64,000 bases of DNA from NCBI RefSeq assembly GCF_003112555.1, contig NZ_BEWB01000018.1, positions 62,001 to 126,000 on the forward strand, given 5' to 3'. The notes below the pieces were generated by a model, which worked only from the letters and a program-made list of their open reading frames with translations, made no database searches and was not told the DNA's origin. This DNA comes from Streptomyces coelicoflavus (GTDB lineage Bacteria; Actinomycetota; Actinomycetes; Streptomycetales; Streptomycetaceae). A program made the position numbers and the translations under genes. Shown here one piece after another: positions 6,477-14,404 of the stretch (position 1 is its first letter; every line of letters begins with the position of its first letter).

Positions 6477-8012
6477 ATGCACAACCCGGGCAACGCCACC
6501 CCGGACCGATTCCCGGCCCAGGACCGCTTCGCGGACGGGGCCCAGTACATCGCGGGCCGTCTCACGAAGGGCACCTCCGGACGGACGCACACCGTCGTCG
6601 ACCCGGCGACCGGCGAGGACGTCCTGACCTACGAACTGGCCGGCCCCGACGACGTCGACGCGGCCGTCGCCGCCGCACGGGCGGCGTTCCCCGGCTGGTC
6701 CGGTGCCACCCCCGGCGAGCGCTCCGACGCCCTGCACCGGTTCGCCGCCGTCCTCGCCGAGCGCGCCGAGGACTTCGCCCGCGCGGAGTCCCTGCAGTGC
6801 GGCAAGCCGCTGAAGCTGTCCCGTGAGTTCGACGTGCCGGGCACGGTCGACAACGCGGCCTTCTTCGCCGGAGCCGCCCGGCAGCTCCAGGGGCAGTCGG
6901 CCGGGGAGTACTCCGGCGACCACACCTCGTACGTCCGCCGCGAGCCGATCGGCGTCGTCGGGTCGATCGCGCCCTGGAACTACCCGCTCCAGATGGCCGC
7001 CTGGAAGATCCTCCCGGCGATCGCCGCGGGCAACACCATCGTGCTGAAGCCCGCCGAGATCACCCCGCTGACCTCCCTGATGTTCGCCCAGGCCGCGACC
7101 GAGGCCGGCATCCCCGACGGCGTGATCAACATCGTCAGCGGCACCGGACGGGAGGCCGGCGAGCACCTCGTCGCCCACCCCGACGTCGCCATGACCTCCT
7201 TCACCGGGTCCACCGCCGTCGGCAAGCGCGTCGCCGAGGTCGCCACCTCGACCGTCAAGCGCCTCCACCTGGAGCTGGGCGGCAAGGCCCCCTTCCTCGT
7301 CTTCGACGACGCCGATCTGGACGCCGCCGTCCACGGCGCGGTCGCGGGCGCGCTCATCAACACCGGCCAGGACTGCACGGCCGCCACGCGCGCGTACGTG
7401 CAGCGCCCCCTCTACGAGGCGTTCGTCGAGAAGACCGCCGCCCTCATGGACACCGTCCGCGTCGGCGACCCCTTCGCCCCCGGCACCGACCTCGGCCCGC
7501 TGGTCAGCCACGTGCAGCGCGACCGCGTCGCCGCGTTCGTCGACCGGGCCCGCGCCTACGCGCGCGTGGTGACCGGCGGCGAGGCACCGCAGGGCGACCT
7601 CGAGGACGGCGCCTACTACCGGCCCACCCTGATCGCCGACGCCACCCAGGACAGCGAGGTCGTCCAGTCGGAGATCTTCGGCCCCGTCCTGGTCGTGCTG
7701 CCCTTCGACACCGACGACGAGGGCATCCGGCTGGCCAACGACACGCCGTACGGTCTCGCCGCCTCCGCCTGGAGCCGGGACGTGTACCGCGCGAACCGCG
7801 CCACCCGCGAGATCAAGGCGGGCTGCGTGTGGATCAACGACCACATCCCGATCATCAGCGAGATGCCGCACGGCGGGTACAAGGCGTCCGGCTTCGGCAA
7901 GGACATGTCCGCCTACTCCTTCGAGGAGTACACGCAGATCAAGCACGTCATGTTCGACAACACCGCGGTGGCGGCCAAGGACTGGCACCGCACCGTCTTC
8001 GGGGACCGGTAG
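6477..8012 (+). CDS. Aldehyde dehydrogenase, gamma-aminobutyraldehyde type
   Basis: A 511-residue NAD(P)+-dependent aldehyde dehydrogenase. Family landmarks are GSIAPWNYPLQMAAWKI, the FTGSTAVGK cofactor loop, the general base Glu266 in HLELGGKAPF and the nucleophile Cys300 in NTGQDCTAA. The GQDCTA context resembles gamma-aminobutyraldehyde dehydrogenases. It lies 55 bases before potD and is the first gene of a polyamine uptake and oxidation operon, so conversion of 4-aminobutanal (or its gamma-glutamyl form) to GABA is the likely reaction. ATG 6477 follows a purine-rich GGGGAGACCGAGGAGAG. Substrate specificity is inferred from context. Confidence 0.85.
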   Translation: MHNPGNATPDRFPAQDRFADGAQYIAGRLTKGTSGRTHTVVDPATGEDVLTYELAGPDDVDAAVAAARAAFPGWSGATPGERSDALHRFAAVLAERAEDFARAESLQCGKPLKLSREFDVPGTVDNAAFFAGAARQLQGQSAGEYSGDHTSYVRREPIGVVGSIAPWNYPLQMAAWKILPAIAAGNTIVLKPAEITPLTSLMFAQAATEAGIPDGVINIVSGTGREAGEHLVAHPDVAMTSFTGSTAVGKRVAEVATSTVKRLHLELGGKAPFLVFDDADLDAAVHGAVAGALINTGQDCTAATRAYVQRPLYEAFVEKTAALMDTVRVGDPFAPGTDLGPLVSHVQRDRVAAFVDRARAYARVVTGGEAPQGDLEDGAYYRPTLIADATQDSEVVQSEIFGPVLVVLPFDTDDEGIRLANDTPYGLAASAWSRDVYRANRATREIKAGCVWINDHIPIISEMPHGGYKASGFGKDMSAYSFEEYTQIKHVMFDNTAVAAKDWHRTVFGDR

Positions 8013-8067
8013 TCACGACGAGAGGCCGCCGACCACGGCCGACCCACCCGAAAGGGCAACCACGCGC

Positions 8068-9315
8068 ATGGAGCAGTACGAGCCAGACCGCCTGTCCCCG
8101 GCCCAAGTGGCCGCCGTGCGGCGCTCTCTCAGGAGCGGCAGGGCCGCCCTCACCCGCCGGTCGCTGCTGCGCGCCTCCACGGGCGGCGCGCTCGCGGCCG
8201 GCGGACTCGGCCTGCTGAGCGGCTGCGGCATCCCGGCGGCAGGCAAGACCGAGGGCGGCGTCTCCGCCGAGGACCACTCCAAGGAGGAGAAGCAGGTCCG
8301 CTTCTCCAACTGGACCGAGTACATGGACGTCGACGAGAGCGGCCGCCGGCACCCCACGCTGGAGGCGTTCACCAAACGCACCGGCGTCAAGGTCACGTAC
8401 ACCGAGGACATCAACGACAACAGCGAGTTCTTCGGCAAGATCCAGCCGCAGCTCGCCGCCGGCCAGGAGACCGGCCGCGACATCATCGTCCTCACCGACT
8501 GGCTGGCCGCCCGCCTGATCCGCCTCGGCTGGGTCCAGAAGCTGGACCCGGCCAACCTGCCGCACGCCTTCACCAACCTGTCGCCCCAGTTCCGCAACCC
8601 CGACTGGGACCCGGGCCGCGCCTACTCCTACCCCTGGCAGGGCATCTCGACCGTCATCGCCTACAACAAGAAGGCGCTGGACGGCATCGAGGTCGGGACG
8701 GTTTCCGACCTGCTCGACAACCCGAAGCTCAAGGGTCGGGTCGGCTTCCTCACCGAGATGCGCGACACCATGGGCATGACGCTCCTGGACATGGGCAAGG
8801 ACCCGGCGCGCTTCACCGACGACGACTACGACGCGGGGATCGCCCGGCTCCAGAAGGGCGTCGACCGCGGCCAGATACGCCGCTTCACCGGCAACGACTA
8901 CACGTCCGACCTCAGCAAGGGCGACTTCGCGGCCTGTCTGGCCTGGGCCGGTGACGTCGTCCAGCTCAAGGCCGACAACCCCGACATCGACTTCGTCATC
9001 CCGGACAGCGGCTACGTCACGTCCAGCGACAACATGCTGATCCCCAACAAGGCACGGCACAAAACCAACGCCGAACGGCTCATCGACTACTACTACGAGC
9101 CGGGCCCGGCCGCGGAACTCGCCGCCTACATCAACTTCGTCTGCCCCGTCGACGGCGTCAAGGACGACCTGGCCAAGATCGACGAGGACGCGGCGAACAA
9201 CCCGCTGATCATTCCCGACCAGGCCATGCAGGCCAAGTCGCACTCCTTCCGCTCCCTGAGTTCGAAGGAAGAGACCGCATACGAAGAGAAGTTCGCGAAG
9301 CTCACCGGGGCGTGA
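8068..9315 (+). CDS. potD: Polyamine ABC transporter substrate-binding lipoprotein
   Basis: A 415-residue PotD-family receptor that would capture putrescine or spermidine outside the membrane. The N-terminus has a twin-arginine motif (TRRSLLRA, residues 29-36), a hydrophobic stretch and a lipobox LLSGC with Cys53, so it is a Tat-exported lipoprotein. PotD-like blocks include FSNWTEYMDVDE and YPWQGISTVIAYNKKAL. Its GTGA overlap with potA and the unbroken potDABC order support an importer. The unusually long pre-sequence before the twin arginines is normal for Streptomyces homologues as far as I recall. Confidence 0.92.
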   Translation: MEQYEPDRLSPAQVAAVRRSLRSGRAALTRRSLLRASTGGALAAGGLGLLSGCGIPAAGKTEGGVSAEDHSKEEKQVRFSNWTEYMDVDESGRRHPTLEAFTKRTGVKVTYTEDINDNSEFFGKIQPQLAAGQETGRDIIVLTDWLAARLIRLGWVQKLDPANLPHAFTNLSPQFRNPDWDPGRAYSYPWQGISTVIAYNKKALDGIEVGTVSDLLDNPKLKGRVGFLTEMRDTMGMTLLDMGKDPARFTDDDYDAGIARLQKGVDRGQIRRFTGNDYTSDLSKGDFAACLAWAGDVVQLKADNPDIDFVIPDSGYVTSSDNMLIPNKARHKTNAERLIDYYYEPGPAAELAAYINFVCPVDGVKDDLAKIDEDAANNPLIIPDQAMQAKSHSFRSLSSKEETAYEEKFAKLTGA

Positions 9316-10511
9316 CGACGATGACGACCAACCAGACGAAGAACCAGACGACGAAGAACCAGACGGCCGCGAAGGACGGCGGCGGCGACGTCCGCCTCGC
9401 CGGCATCAGCAAGACCTACGGCTCCTTCACCGCCGTGCACCCGCTCGACCTGACCGTGCCCCAGGGCTCCTTCTTCGCCCTGCTCGGCGCCTCCGGCTGC
9501 GGCAAGACCACCACCCTGCGCATGATCGCCGGACTGGAGGAGCCGAGCGGCGGCACCGTCCACCTCGGCGACCAGGACGTGACCGCGCTGCCGCCCTACA
9601 AACGGCCGGTCAACACCGTCTTCCAGTCCTACGCCCTCTTCCCGCACCTGGACATCTACGAGAACGTCGCCTTCGGCCTGCGCCGGCGCGGCATCAAGAG
9701 CGTGAAGAAGCAGGTCGGCGAGATGCTCGACCTGGTCCAGCTCGGCGAGCAGGCGCGCAAGAAGCCGCACCAGCTCTCCGGCGGCCAGCAGCAGCGCGTC
9801 GCGGTCGCCCGCGCCCTGATCAACCACCCCCGGGTGCTGCTCCTCGACGAACCCCTCGGCGCCCTCGACCTCAAGCTGCGCCGCCAGATGCAGCTGGAGC
9901 TCAAGCGCATCCAGACCGAGGTCGGCATCACCTTCGTGCACGTCACCCACGACCAGGAGGAGGCCATGACGATGGCCGACCGGGTCGCCGTGATGAACGC
10001 GGGCCGCGTCGAGCAACTGGGCGCCCCCGCCGACCTGTACGAGAACCCGCGCACCACCTTCGTCGCCAACTTCCTCGGCACCTCCAACCTCATCGAGGCC
10101 GAGGTCGACACCCGCAGCGGCGACGACGTCGTCGTGAAGGCGGCCGGTGACAAGCTCGTCCTGCCGGGCGCCCGGTGTTCCGCCCCGGCGAAGGCGGGCG
10201 GCAAGGTCCTGGTCGGGGTCCGCCCCGAGAAGATCAGCCTCACCCACGCGAACGACGCGGGCGCCATCCCCGAGGGCCGCAACCGCATCACCGGCAGGAT
10301 CAGCAACACCAGTTTCATCGGCGTCTCCACCCAGTACGTCGTGGACTGCGCGGCCTGCCCCGAGTTCGAGGTCTACGCCCAGAACATCGACCGCGACGCC
10401 CGCCTCGCGCCCGGCGCCGAGGTCGTCCTGCACTGGAACCCGGCGCACACTTTCGGCCTCGACGCGGCCCAGGACATCGACGCCGGTGTCGCCGAGGGCG
10501 AGGCCGCCTGA
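9312..10511 (+). CDS. potA: Polyamine ABC transporter ATP-binding protein
   Basis: A 399-residue ABC ATPase that powers polyamine import. Walker A is GASGCGKTT (residues 59-67), the Q-loop lies in [14 protein letters not shown], the signature is LSGGQQQR, Walker B is [12 protein letters not shown], and the switch His is in [11 protein letters not shown]. The C-terminal 120 residues form the TOBE-type regulatory domain usual in PotA/MalK-type ATPases. The start GTG at 9312 overlaps the potD stop (GTGA); an ATG at 9321 is an alternative. The first 25 residues are a low-complexity Gln/Asn/Thr/Lys tail. Confidence 0.93.
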   Translation: MTTMTTNQTKNQTTKNQTAAKDGGGDVRLAGISKTYGSFTAVHPLDLTVPQGSFFALLGASGCGKTTTLRMIAGLEEPSGGTVHLGDQDVTALPPYKRPVNTVFQSYALFPHLDIYENVAFGLRRRGIKSVKKQVGEMLDLVQLGEQARKKPHQLSGGQQQRVAVARALINHPRVLLLDEPLGALDLKLRRQMQLELKRIQTEVGITFVHVTHDQEEAMTMADRVAVMNAGRVEQLGAPADLYENPRTTFVANFLGTSNLIEAEVDTRSGDDVVVKAAGDKLVLPGARCSAPAKAGGKVLVGVRPEKISLTHANDAGAIPEGRNRITGRISNTSFIGVSTQYVVDCAACPEFEVYAQNIDRDARLAPGAEVVLHWNPAHTFGLDAAQDIDAGVAEGEAA

Positions 10512-11440
10512 TGTCCACCCTCACCGAGGCGCCACCGCCGCTCACCCCGACCGCGCCGGAGCAGAAGCCCCCGCGCAAACGCGGCCGCTGGACGCCGTAC
10601 TGGCTGCTGCTGCCCGGCATCCTGTGGCTGGTCGTGTTCTTCGCGGCGCCGATGATCTACCAGGCCTCCACGTCCGTGCAGACGGGCTCGCTGGAGGAGG
10701 GCTACAAGGTCACCTGGCACTTCGCCACCTACTGGGACGCGCTGACCGAGTACTGGCCGCAGTTCCTGCGCTCGGTCGCCTACGCGGCCTCCGCGACCGT
10801 GCTGTGCCTGCTGCTCGGCTACCCCCTCGCGTACCTCATCGCCTTCCGCGCGGGACGCTGGCGCAACCTGATCATGATCCTGGTGATCGCGCCGTTCTTC
10901 ACCAGCTTCCTGATCCGCACCCTGGCCTGGAAGACCATCCTCGCCGACGGCGGCCCGGTGGTCGGCGTCCTGAACACGCTGCACGTCCTGGACGTGACCA
11001 GCTGGCTCGGCTGGACCGCGGGCGACCGCGTGCTGGCCACCCCGCTGGCGGTGGTCTGCGGTCTGACGTACAACTTCCTGCCCTTCATGATCCTGCCGCT
11101 CTACACGTCCCTGGAGCGCATCGACGGCCGGCTGCACGAGGCGGCGGGCGACCTGTACGCCAGGCCCTCCACCGTCTTCCGCAAGGTCACCTTCCCGCTC
11201 TCGATGCCCGGCGTCGTCTCCGGCACCCTGCTGACCTTCATCCCGGCCACCGGCGACTACGTCAACGCCTCGCTGCTGGGCTCGGCGGACACCGGAATGA
11301 TCGGCAACGTGATCCAGTCCCAGTTCCTCAGGGTGCTGGACTATCCGACGGCGGCCGCGCTCTCGTTCATCCTCATGGCCGCGATTCTGGCCATGGTCAC
11401 CTTCTACATCCGCAGGTCGGGGACGGAGGATCTGGTTTAA
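10511..11440 (+). CDS. potB: Polyamine ABC transporter permease
   Basis: A 309-residue inner-membrane permease of the PotB/CysTW type, with about six transmembrane segments after a Pro-rich cytoplasmic N-terminus. The EAA-type loop that docks on the ATPase reads EAAGDLYARPSTVFRKVTFP. The ATG at 10511 overlaps the potA stop codon by one base, which indicates translational coupling. The stop is followed directly by the next permease start, so potB and potC are made together as a heterodimer. Confidence 0.93.
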   Translation: MSTLTEAPPPLTPTAPEQKPPRKRGRWTPYWLLLPGILWLVVFFAAPMIYQASTSVQTGSLEEGYKVTWHFATYWDALTEYWPQFLRSVAYAASATVLCLLLGYPLAYLIAFRAGRWRNLIMILVIAPFFTSFLIRTLAWKTILADGGPVVGVLNTLHVLDVTSWLGWTAGDRVLATPLAVVCGLTYNFLPFMILPLYTSLERIDGRLHEAAGDLYARPSTVFRKVTFPLSMPGVVSGTLLTFIPATGDYVNASLLGSADTGMIGNVIQSQFLRVLDYPTAAALSFILMAAILAMVTFYIRRSGTEDLV

Positions 11441-12241
11441 ATGGCCTTCGTCAACTGGTTCAAGCGCCGTATGGTCGTGATCGCCGGGCTGCTGACGCTG
11501 GCGTATCTGCTGCTGCCCAACGTCGTCGTCACGGTGTTCTCGTTCAACAAGCCGAACGGGCGCTTCAATTACGAATGGCAGCAGTTCTCCACGGACGCCT
11601 GGAAGGACCCGTGCGGGGTCGCCGGGCTGTGCGGTTCCCTCTCGCTCAGCCTCCAGATCGCCCTCTGGGCGACGCTGGGCGCCACCGCGCTCGGCACCGC
11701 GATCGCCTTCGCGCTGGTCCGCTACCGCTTCCGCGCCCGGGGCGCGATCAACTCGCTGATCTTCCTGCCGATGGCGATGCCCGAGGTCGTGATGGCCGCC
11801 TCGCTGCTCACCCTTTTCCTCAACATGGGTGCTCAGCTGGGCTTCTGGACGATTCTGATCGCCCACATCATGTTCTGCCTCAGCTTCGTCGTGACGGCCG
11901 TCAAGGCGCGCGTGATGTCGATGGACCCGAGGCTGGAGCAGGCGGCCCAGGACCTGTACGCCGGCCCCTTCCAGACCTTCCTCCGGGTCACGCTGCCGAT
12001 CGCCGCCCCCGGTATCGCGGCCGGCGCGCTGCTCGCCTTCGCGCTGTCCTTCGACGATTTCATCATCACCAATTTCAACGCCGGTTCGACCGTCACCTTC
12101 CCCATGTTCGTGTGGGGATCGGCCCAGCGCGGAACGCCCGTTCAGATCAACGTCATCGGTACGGCCATGTTCGTCGTCGCCGTACTGTTCGTCCTGGCCT
12201 CCATGGTCGTCGGCAATCGCCGAAATCGCCGCAAGGCGTGA
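11441..12241 (+). CDS. potC: Polyamine ABC transporter permease
   Basis: A 266-residue PotC-type permease with six predicted membrane segments, beginning at the base after the potB stop. The EAA-like coupling loop reads EQAAQDLYAGPFQTFLRVTLP and is followed by AAPGIAAGALLAFALSFDDFIIT, a typical PotC sequence. It completes the importer with PotA, PotB and PotD. Forty-seven bases separate it from the flavoenzyme gene. Confidence 0.93.
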   Translation: MAFVNWFKRRMVVIAGLLTLAYLLLPNVVVTVFSFNKPNGRFNYEWQQFSTDAWKDPCGVAGLCGSLSLSLQIALWATLGATALGTAIAFALVRYRFRARGAINSLIFLPMAMPEVVMAASLLTLFLNMGAQLGFWTILIAHIMFCLSFVVTAVKARVMSMDPRLEQAAQDLYAGPFQTFLRVTLPIAAPGIAAGALLAFALSFDDFIITNFNAGSTVTFPMFVWGSAQRGTPVQINVIGTAMFVVAVLFVLASMVVGNRRNRRKA

Positions 12242-12288
12242 AGCACAACAGCGCAAGCGCACCATTGCATTCGTAGGGAGTTGAAATC

Positions 12289-13716
12289 ATGGCCCCTGGT
12301 GCCATGAGCCGCAGCAACGACTGGACGAAATCCCTTTCCGACGCCCAGCCGGTCCCGTACTGGCTGGACGACCCCGGCCGCCCCCGCCCCGAGGCCGCCC
12401 TCACCGGCGTCGAGACCTGCGACCTGCTGGTCGTCGGCGGCGGCTACAGCGGACTGTGGACCGCGCTGATCGCCAAGGAGCGCGACCCGGAGCGGGACGT
12501 GGTGCTGCTGGAGGGCCGCGAGGTGGGCTGGGCCGCCTCCGGCCGCAACGGCGGTTTCTGCGCCGCCTCCCTCACCCACGGACTGTCCAACGGCCTCACC
12601 CGCTGGCCGGACGAGATCCACAAGCTGGAGGAGCTGGGCGCCCGCAACCTCGACGCCATCGAGGAGGCGGTCGCCCGCCACGGCCTCGACTGCGACTTCG
12701 AACGCACCGGCGAGATCGACGTCGCCACCGAGCCCTACCAGGCCCGGGAACTGGCGGACTGGTACGAGGAGATCCGCGCCAAGGGCCTAGCCGAGGGCAT
12801 CGAGTACCTGGACGCCGAGGCCGTACGGGAGCAGGTCGACTCACCGACCTTCCGGGCCGGCCTGTGGGACCGGCGGGGCGTCGCGATGGTCAACCCCGCC
12901 AAGCTGGTCTGGGGCCTCAAGCGCGCCTGCCTCGAACTCGGCGTACGCGTCTACGAGCGCACCCCCGCGCTCACCCTCAGACCGCACGGCGCCGGCATGG
13001 CCGTACGCACCCCCTACGGCGGGGTCCGTGCCCGCACGGTCGCACTCGGCACCAACGTGTTCCCGAACCTGGTCCGCCGGGTGCGCTCGTACACCGTCCC
13101 GGTCTACGACTACGCCCTGATGACCGAGCCGCTCGGCGCGGAACAACTGGCCTCGATCGGGTGGAAGAACCGGCAGGGACTCGGCGACAGCGCCAACCAG
13201 TTCCACTACTTCCGCCTGTCGTCCGACAACCGCGTCCTGTGGGGCGGATACGACGCCGTCTACCCCTACGGCGGCCGGGTGCGCGCCGAGTACGACGACC
13301 GCCCCGAGACCTACGCCAAGCTCGCCGGGCACTTCTTCACCTGCTTCCCGCAACTGGAGGGCGTCCGCTTCACCCACGCCTGGGGCGGCGCCATCGACAC
13401 CTGCTCCCGCTTCTCCGCGTTCTTCGGCACCGCGCACCAGGGCAAGGTGGCGTACGCGGCCGGGTACACCGGCCTCGGTGTGGGCGCGACCCGGTTCGGC
13501 GCCGAGGTGATGCTCGACCTGCTGGCGGGGGAGCGCACCGAGCGGACCGCACTGGAGATGGTGCGCAGGAAGCCGATGCCGTTCCCGCCCGAGCCCTTCG
13601 CCTGGACCGGCATCGCCCTCACCAAGTGGTCGCTGGCCCGCGCGGACGACCGGGACGGCCGGCGCAACCTGTGGCTGCGCACGATGGACCGCCTGGGACT
13701 CGGCTTCGACAGCTGA
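12289..13716 (+). CDS. FAD-dependent oxidoreductase, gamma-glutamylputrescine-oxidase-like
   Basis: A 475-residue DAO-family flavoprotein. The dinucleotide-binding motif is VVGGGYSGLWTALIAKE near residue 45, followed by GREVGWAASGRNGGFC, where family members bind FAD. The C-terminal half carries GYDAVYPYGG and VAYAAGYTGLGVGATRFGAE. As last gene of an operon with an aminobutyraldehyde-type dehydrogenase and potDABC, it most likely oxidises putrescine or gamma-glutamylputrescine (PuuB-like) to the aldehyde used by the enzyme at 6477-8012. ATG 12289 is preceded by TAGGGAGTTGAAATC. The exact substrate is inferred. Confidence 0.82.
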   Translation: MAPGAMSRSNDWTKSLSDAQPVPYWLDDPGRPRPEAALTGVETCDLLVVGGGYSGLWTALIAKERDPERDVVLLEGREVGWAASGRNGGFCAASLTHGLSNGLTRWPDEIHKLEELGARNLDAIEEAVARHGLDCDFERTGEIDVATEPYQARELADWYEEIRAKGLAEGIEYLDAEAVREQVDSPTFRAGLWDRRGVAMVNPAKLVWGLKRACLELGVRVYERTPALTLRPHGAGMAVRTPYGGVRARTVALGTNVFPNLVRRVRSYTVPVYDYALMTEPLGAEQLASIGWKNRQGLGDSANQFHYFRLSSDNRVLWGGYDAVYPYGGRVRAEYDDRPETYAKLAGHFFTCFPQLEGVRFTHAWGGAIDTCSRFSAFFGTAHQGKVAYAAGYTGLGVGATRFGAEVMLDLLAGERTERTALEMVRRKPMPFPPEPFAWTGIALTKWSLARADDRDGRRNLWLRTMDRLGLGFDS

Positions 13717-13790
13717 GCCGCGCCGGCCGGCGAGCGGTGTGACCCGGTTCACCCCAACGAGCTGCGGCAACCCGCGTAATGCGGCCGGGA

Positions 13791-13845
13791 GACCTCCCTC
13801 TCCCTCGTGACGACGCACCCCGCGTCGACGAGTGAAAGGGAGGTT
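13791..13845 (+). promoter_or_regulatory. Long RNA hairpin covering the ribosome-binding site of the next gene
   Basis: ACCTCCCT (13792-13799) pairs perfectly with AGGGAGGT (13837-13844), which contains the Shine-Dalgarno sequence of the gene at 13850. Inside, CTCGT (13804-13808) pairs with ACGAG (13828-13832) and CGACGC (13811-13816) with GCGTCG (13822-13827) around an ACCCC loop. Two further pairs form between the outer arms, so the total is about 21 base pairs. Confidence 0.75.
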
Positions 13846-13849
13846 TCAC

Positions 13850-14317
13850 ATGCCTGGTGCGAAGACGGCGGTCGCGTGGCTGGCATCCGTCGCACCGGAT
13901 CCCGGGTCCTGCCGCCGGGACTGGGAGCGCGACCCCTCGGGCGTCGCGCTGCTGCCCGCCGGCAAGGCCTGGGACGTGCTCATCCTGCCGAGCAGACTCG
14001 GCTATCCCACCCTGGACGTGCTCTCCCGTGTCCTGGACCAGCCGGGACCGGTGCTCGCCGACTTCGGCGACGCGCGCACGGGCTTCTTCGTCCCGGCCGG
14101 CACGGCCGCCCGCTGGGTCGGCACCGGCATCAGGACCGCCGGGCTCGGCACCTGGATCGTGGTGCCGTACCCCGGCCGGCTGTCCTCCGGGGGCACCCGC
14201 TGGCTGATCCCGCCGGACGGGACCGGCACCCTCACCGACCCCTCGCTGCTGGAGCTGGCGATGCACGAGGCGGCGGCGGCCCTCGCGGTGGAGGAGAGCG
14301 GGGGCGGCGGGGGGTGA
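13850..14317 (+). CDS. Hypothetical protein
   Basis: A 155-residue soluble protein I cannot assign with confidence. It contains GVALLPAGKAWDVLILP, then VLADFGDARTGFFVPAGTA, WIVVPYPGR and RWLIPPDGTGTLTDP. These loosely resemble small Streptomyces proteins annotated as DNA primase/polymerase-like, but no catalytic motif was recognised. It ends in a poly-Gly tail. The ATG at 13850 is chosen because AAAGGGAGG lies just upstream; that site is enclosed in a strong hairpin (13791-13845), so translation may be conditional. The chitinase promoter follows downstream. Confidence 0.6.
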   Translation: MPGAKTAVAWLASVAPDPGSCRRDWERDPSGVALLPAGKAWDVLILPSRLGYPTLDVLSRVLDQPGPVLADFGDARTGFFVPAGTAARWVGTGIRTAGLGTWIVVPYPGRLSSGGTRWLIPPDGTGTLTDPSLLELAMHEAAAALAVEESGGGGG

Positions 14318-14330
14318 GTTGCGCGAGGGG

Positions 14331-14359
14331 TTGACAACGTAATTGGTCTGGACCAAATT
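14331..14359 (+). promoter_or_regulatory. Chitinase promoter with DasR-type operator (dre)
   Basis: TTGACA at 14331-14336 is a consensus -35 box. Downstream, TTGGTCTGGACCAA (14343-14356) is a palindrome close to the DasR-responsive element consensus ACTGGTCTAGACCACT and lies within the -35/-10 spacer. DasR is the N-acetylglucosamine-responsive repressor of chitin utilisation in Streptomyces. The -10 box (CAAATT at 14354-14359) is weak. Confidence 0.75.
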
Positions 14360-14404
14360 GGGCGCGCTCCACCCTCCCCATCTCCCCCATGTCCGGAGGC
14401 ACTT

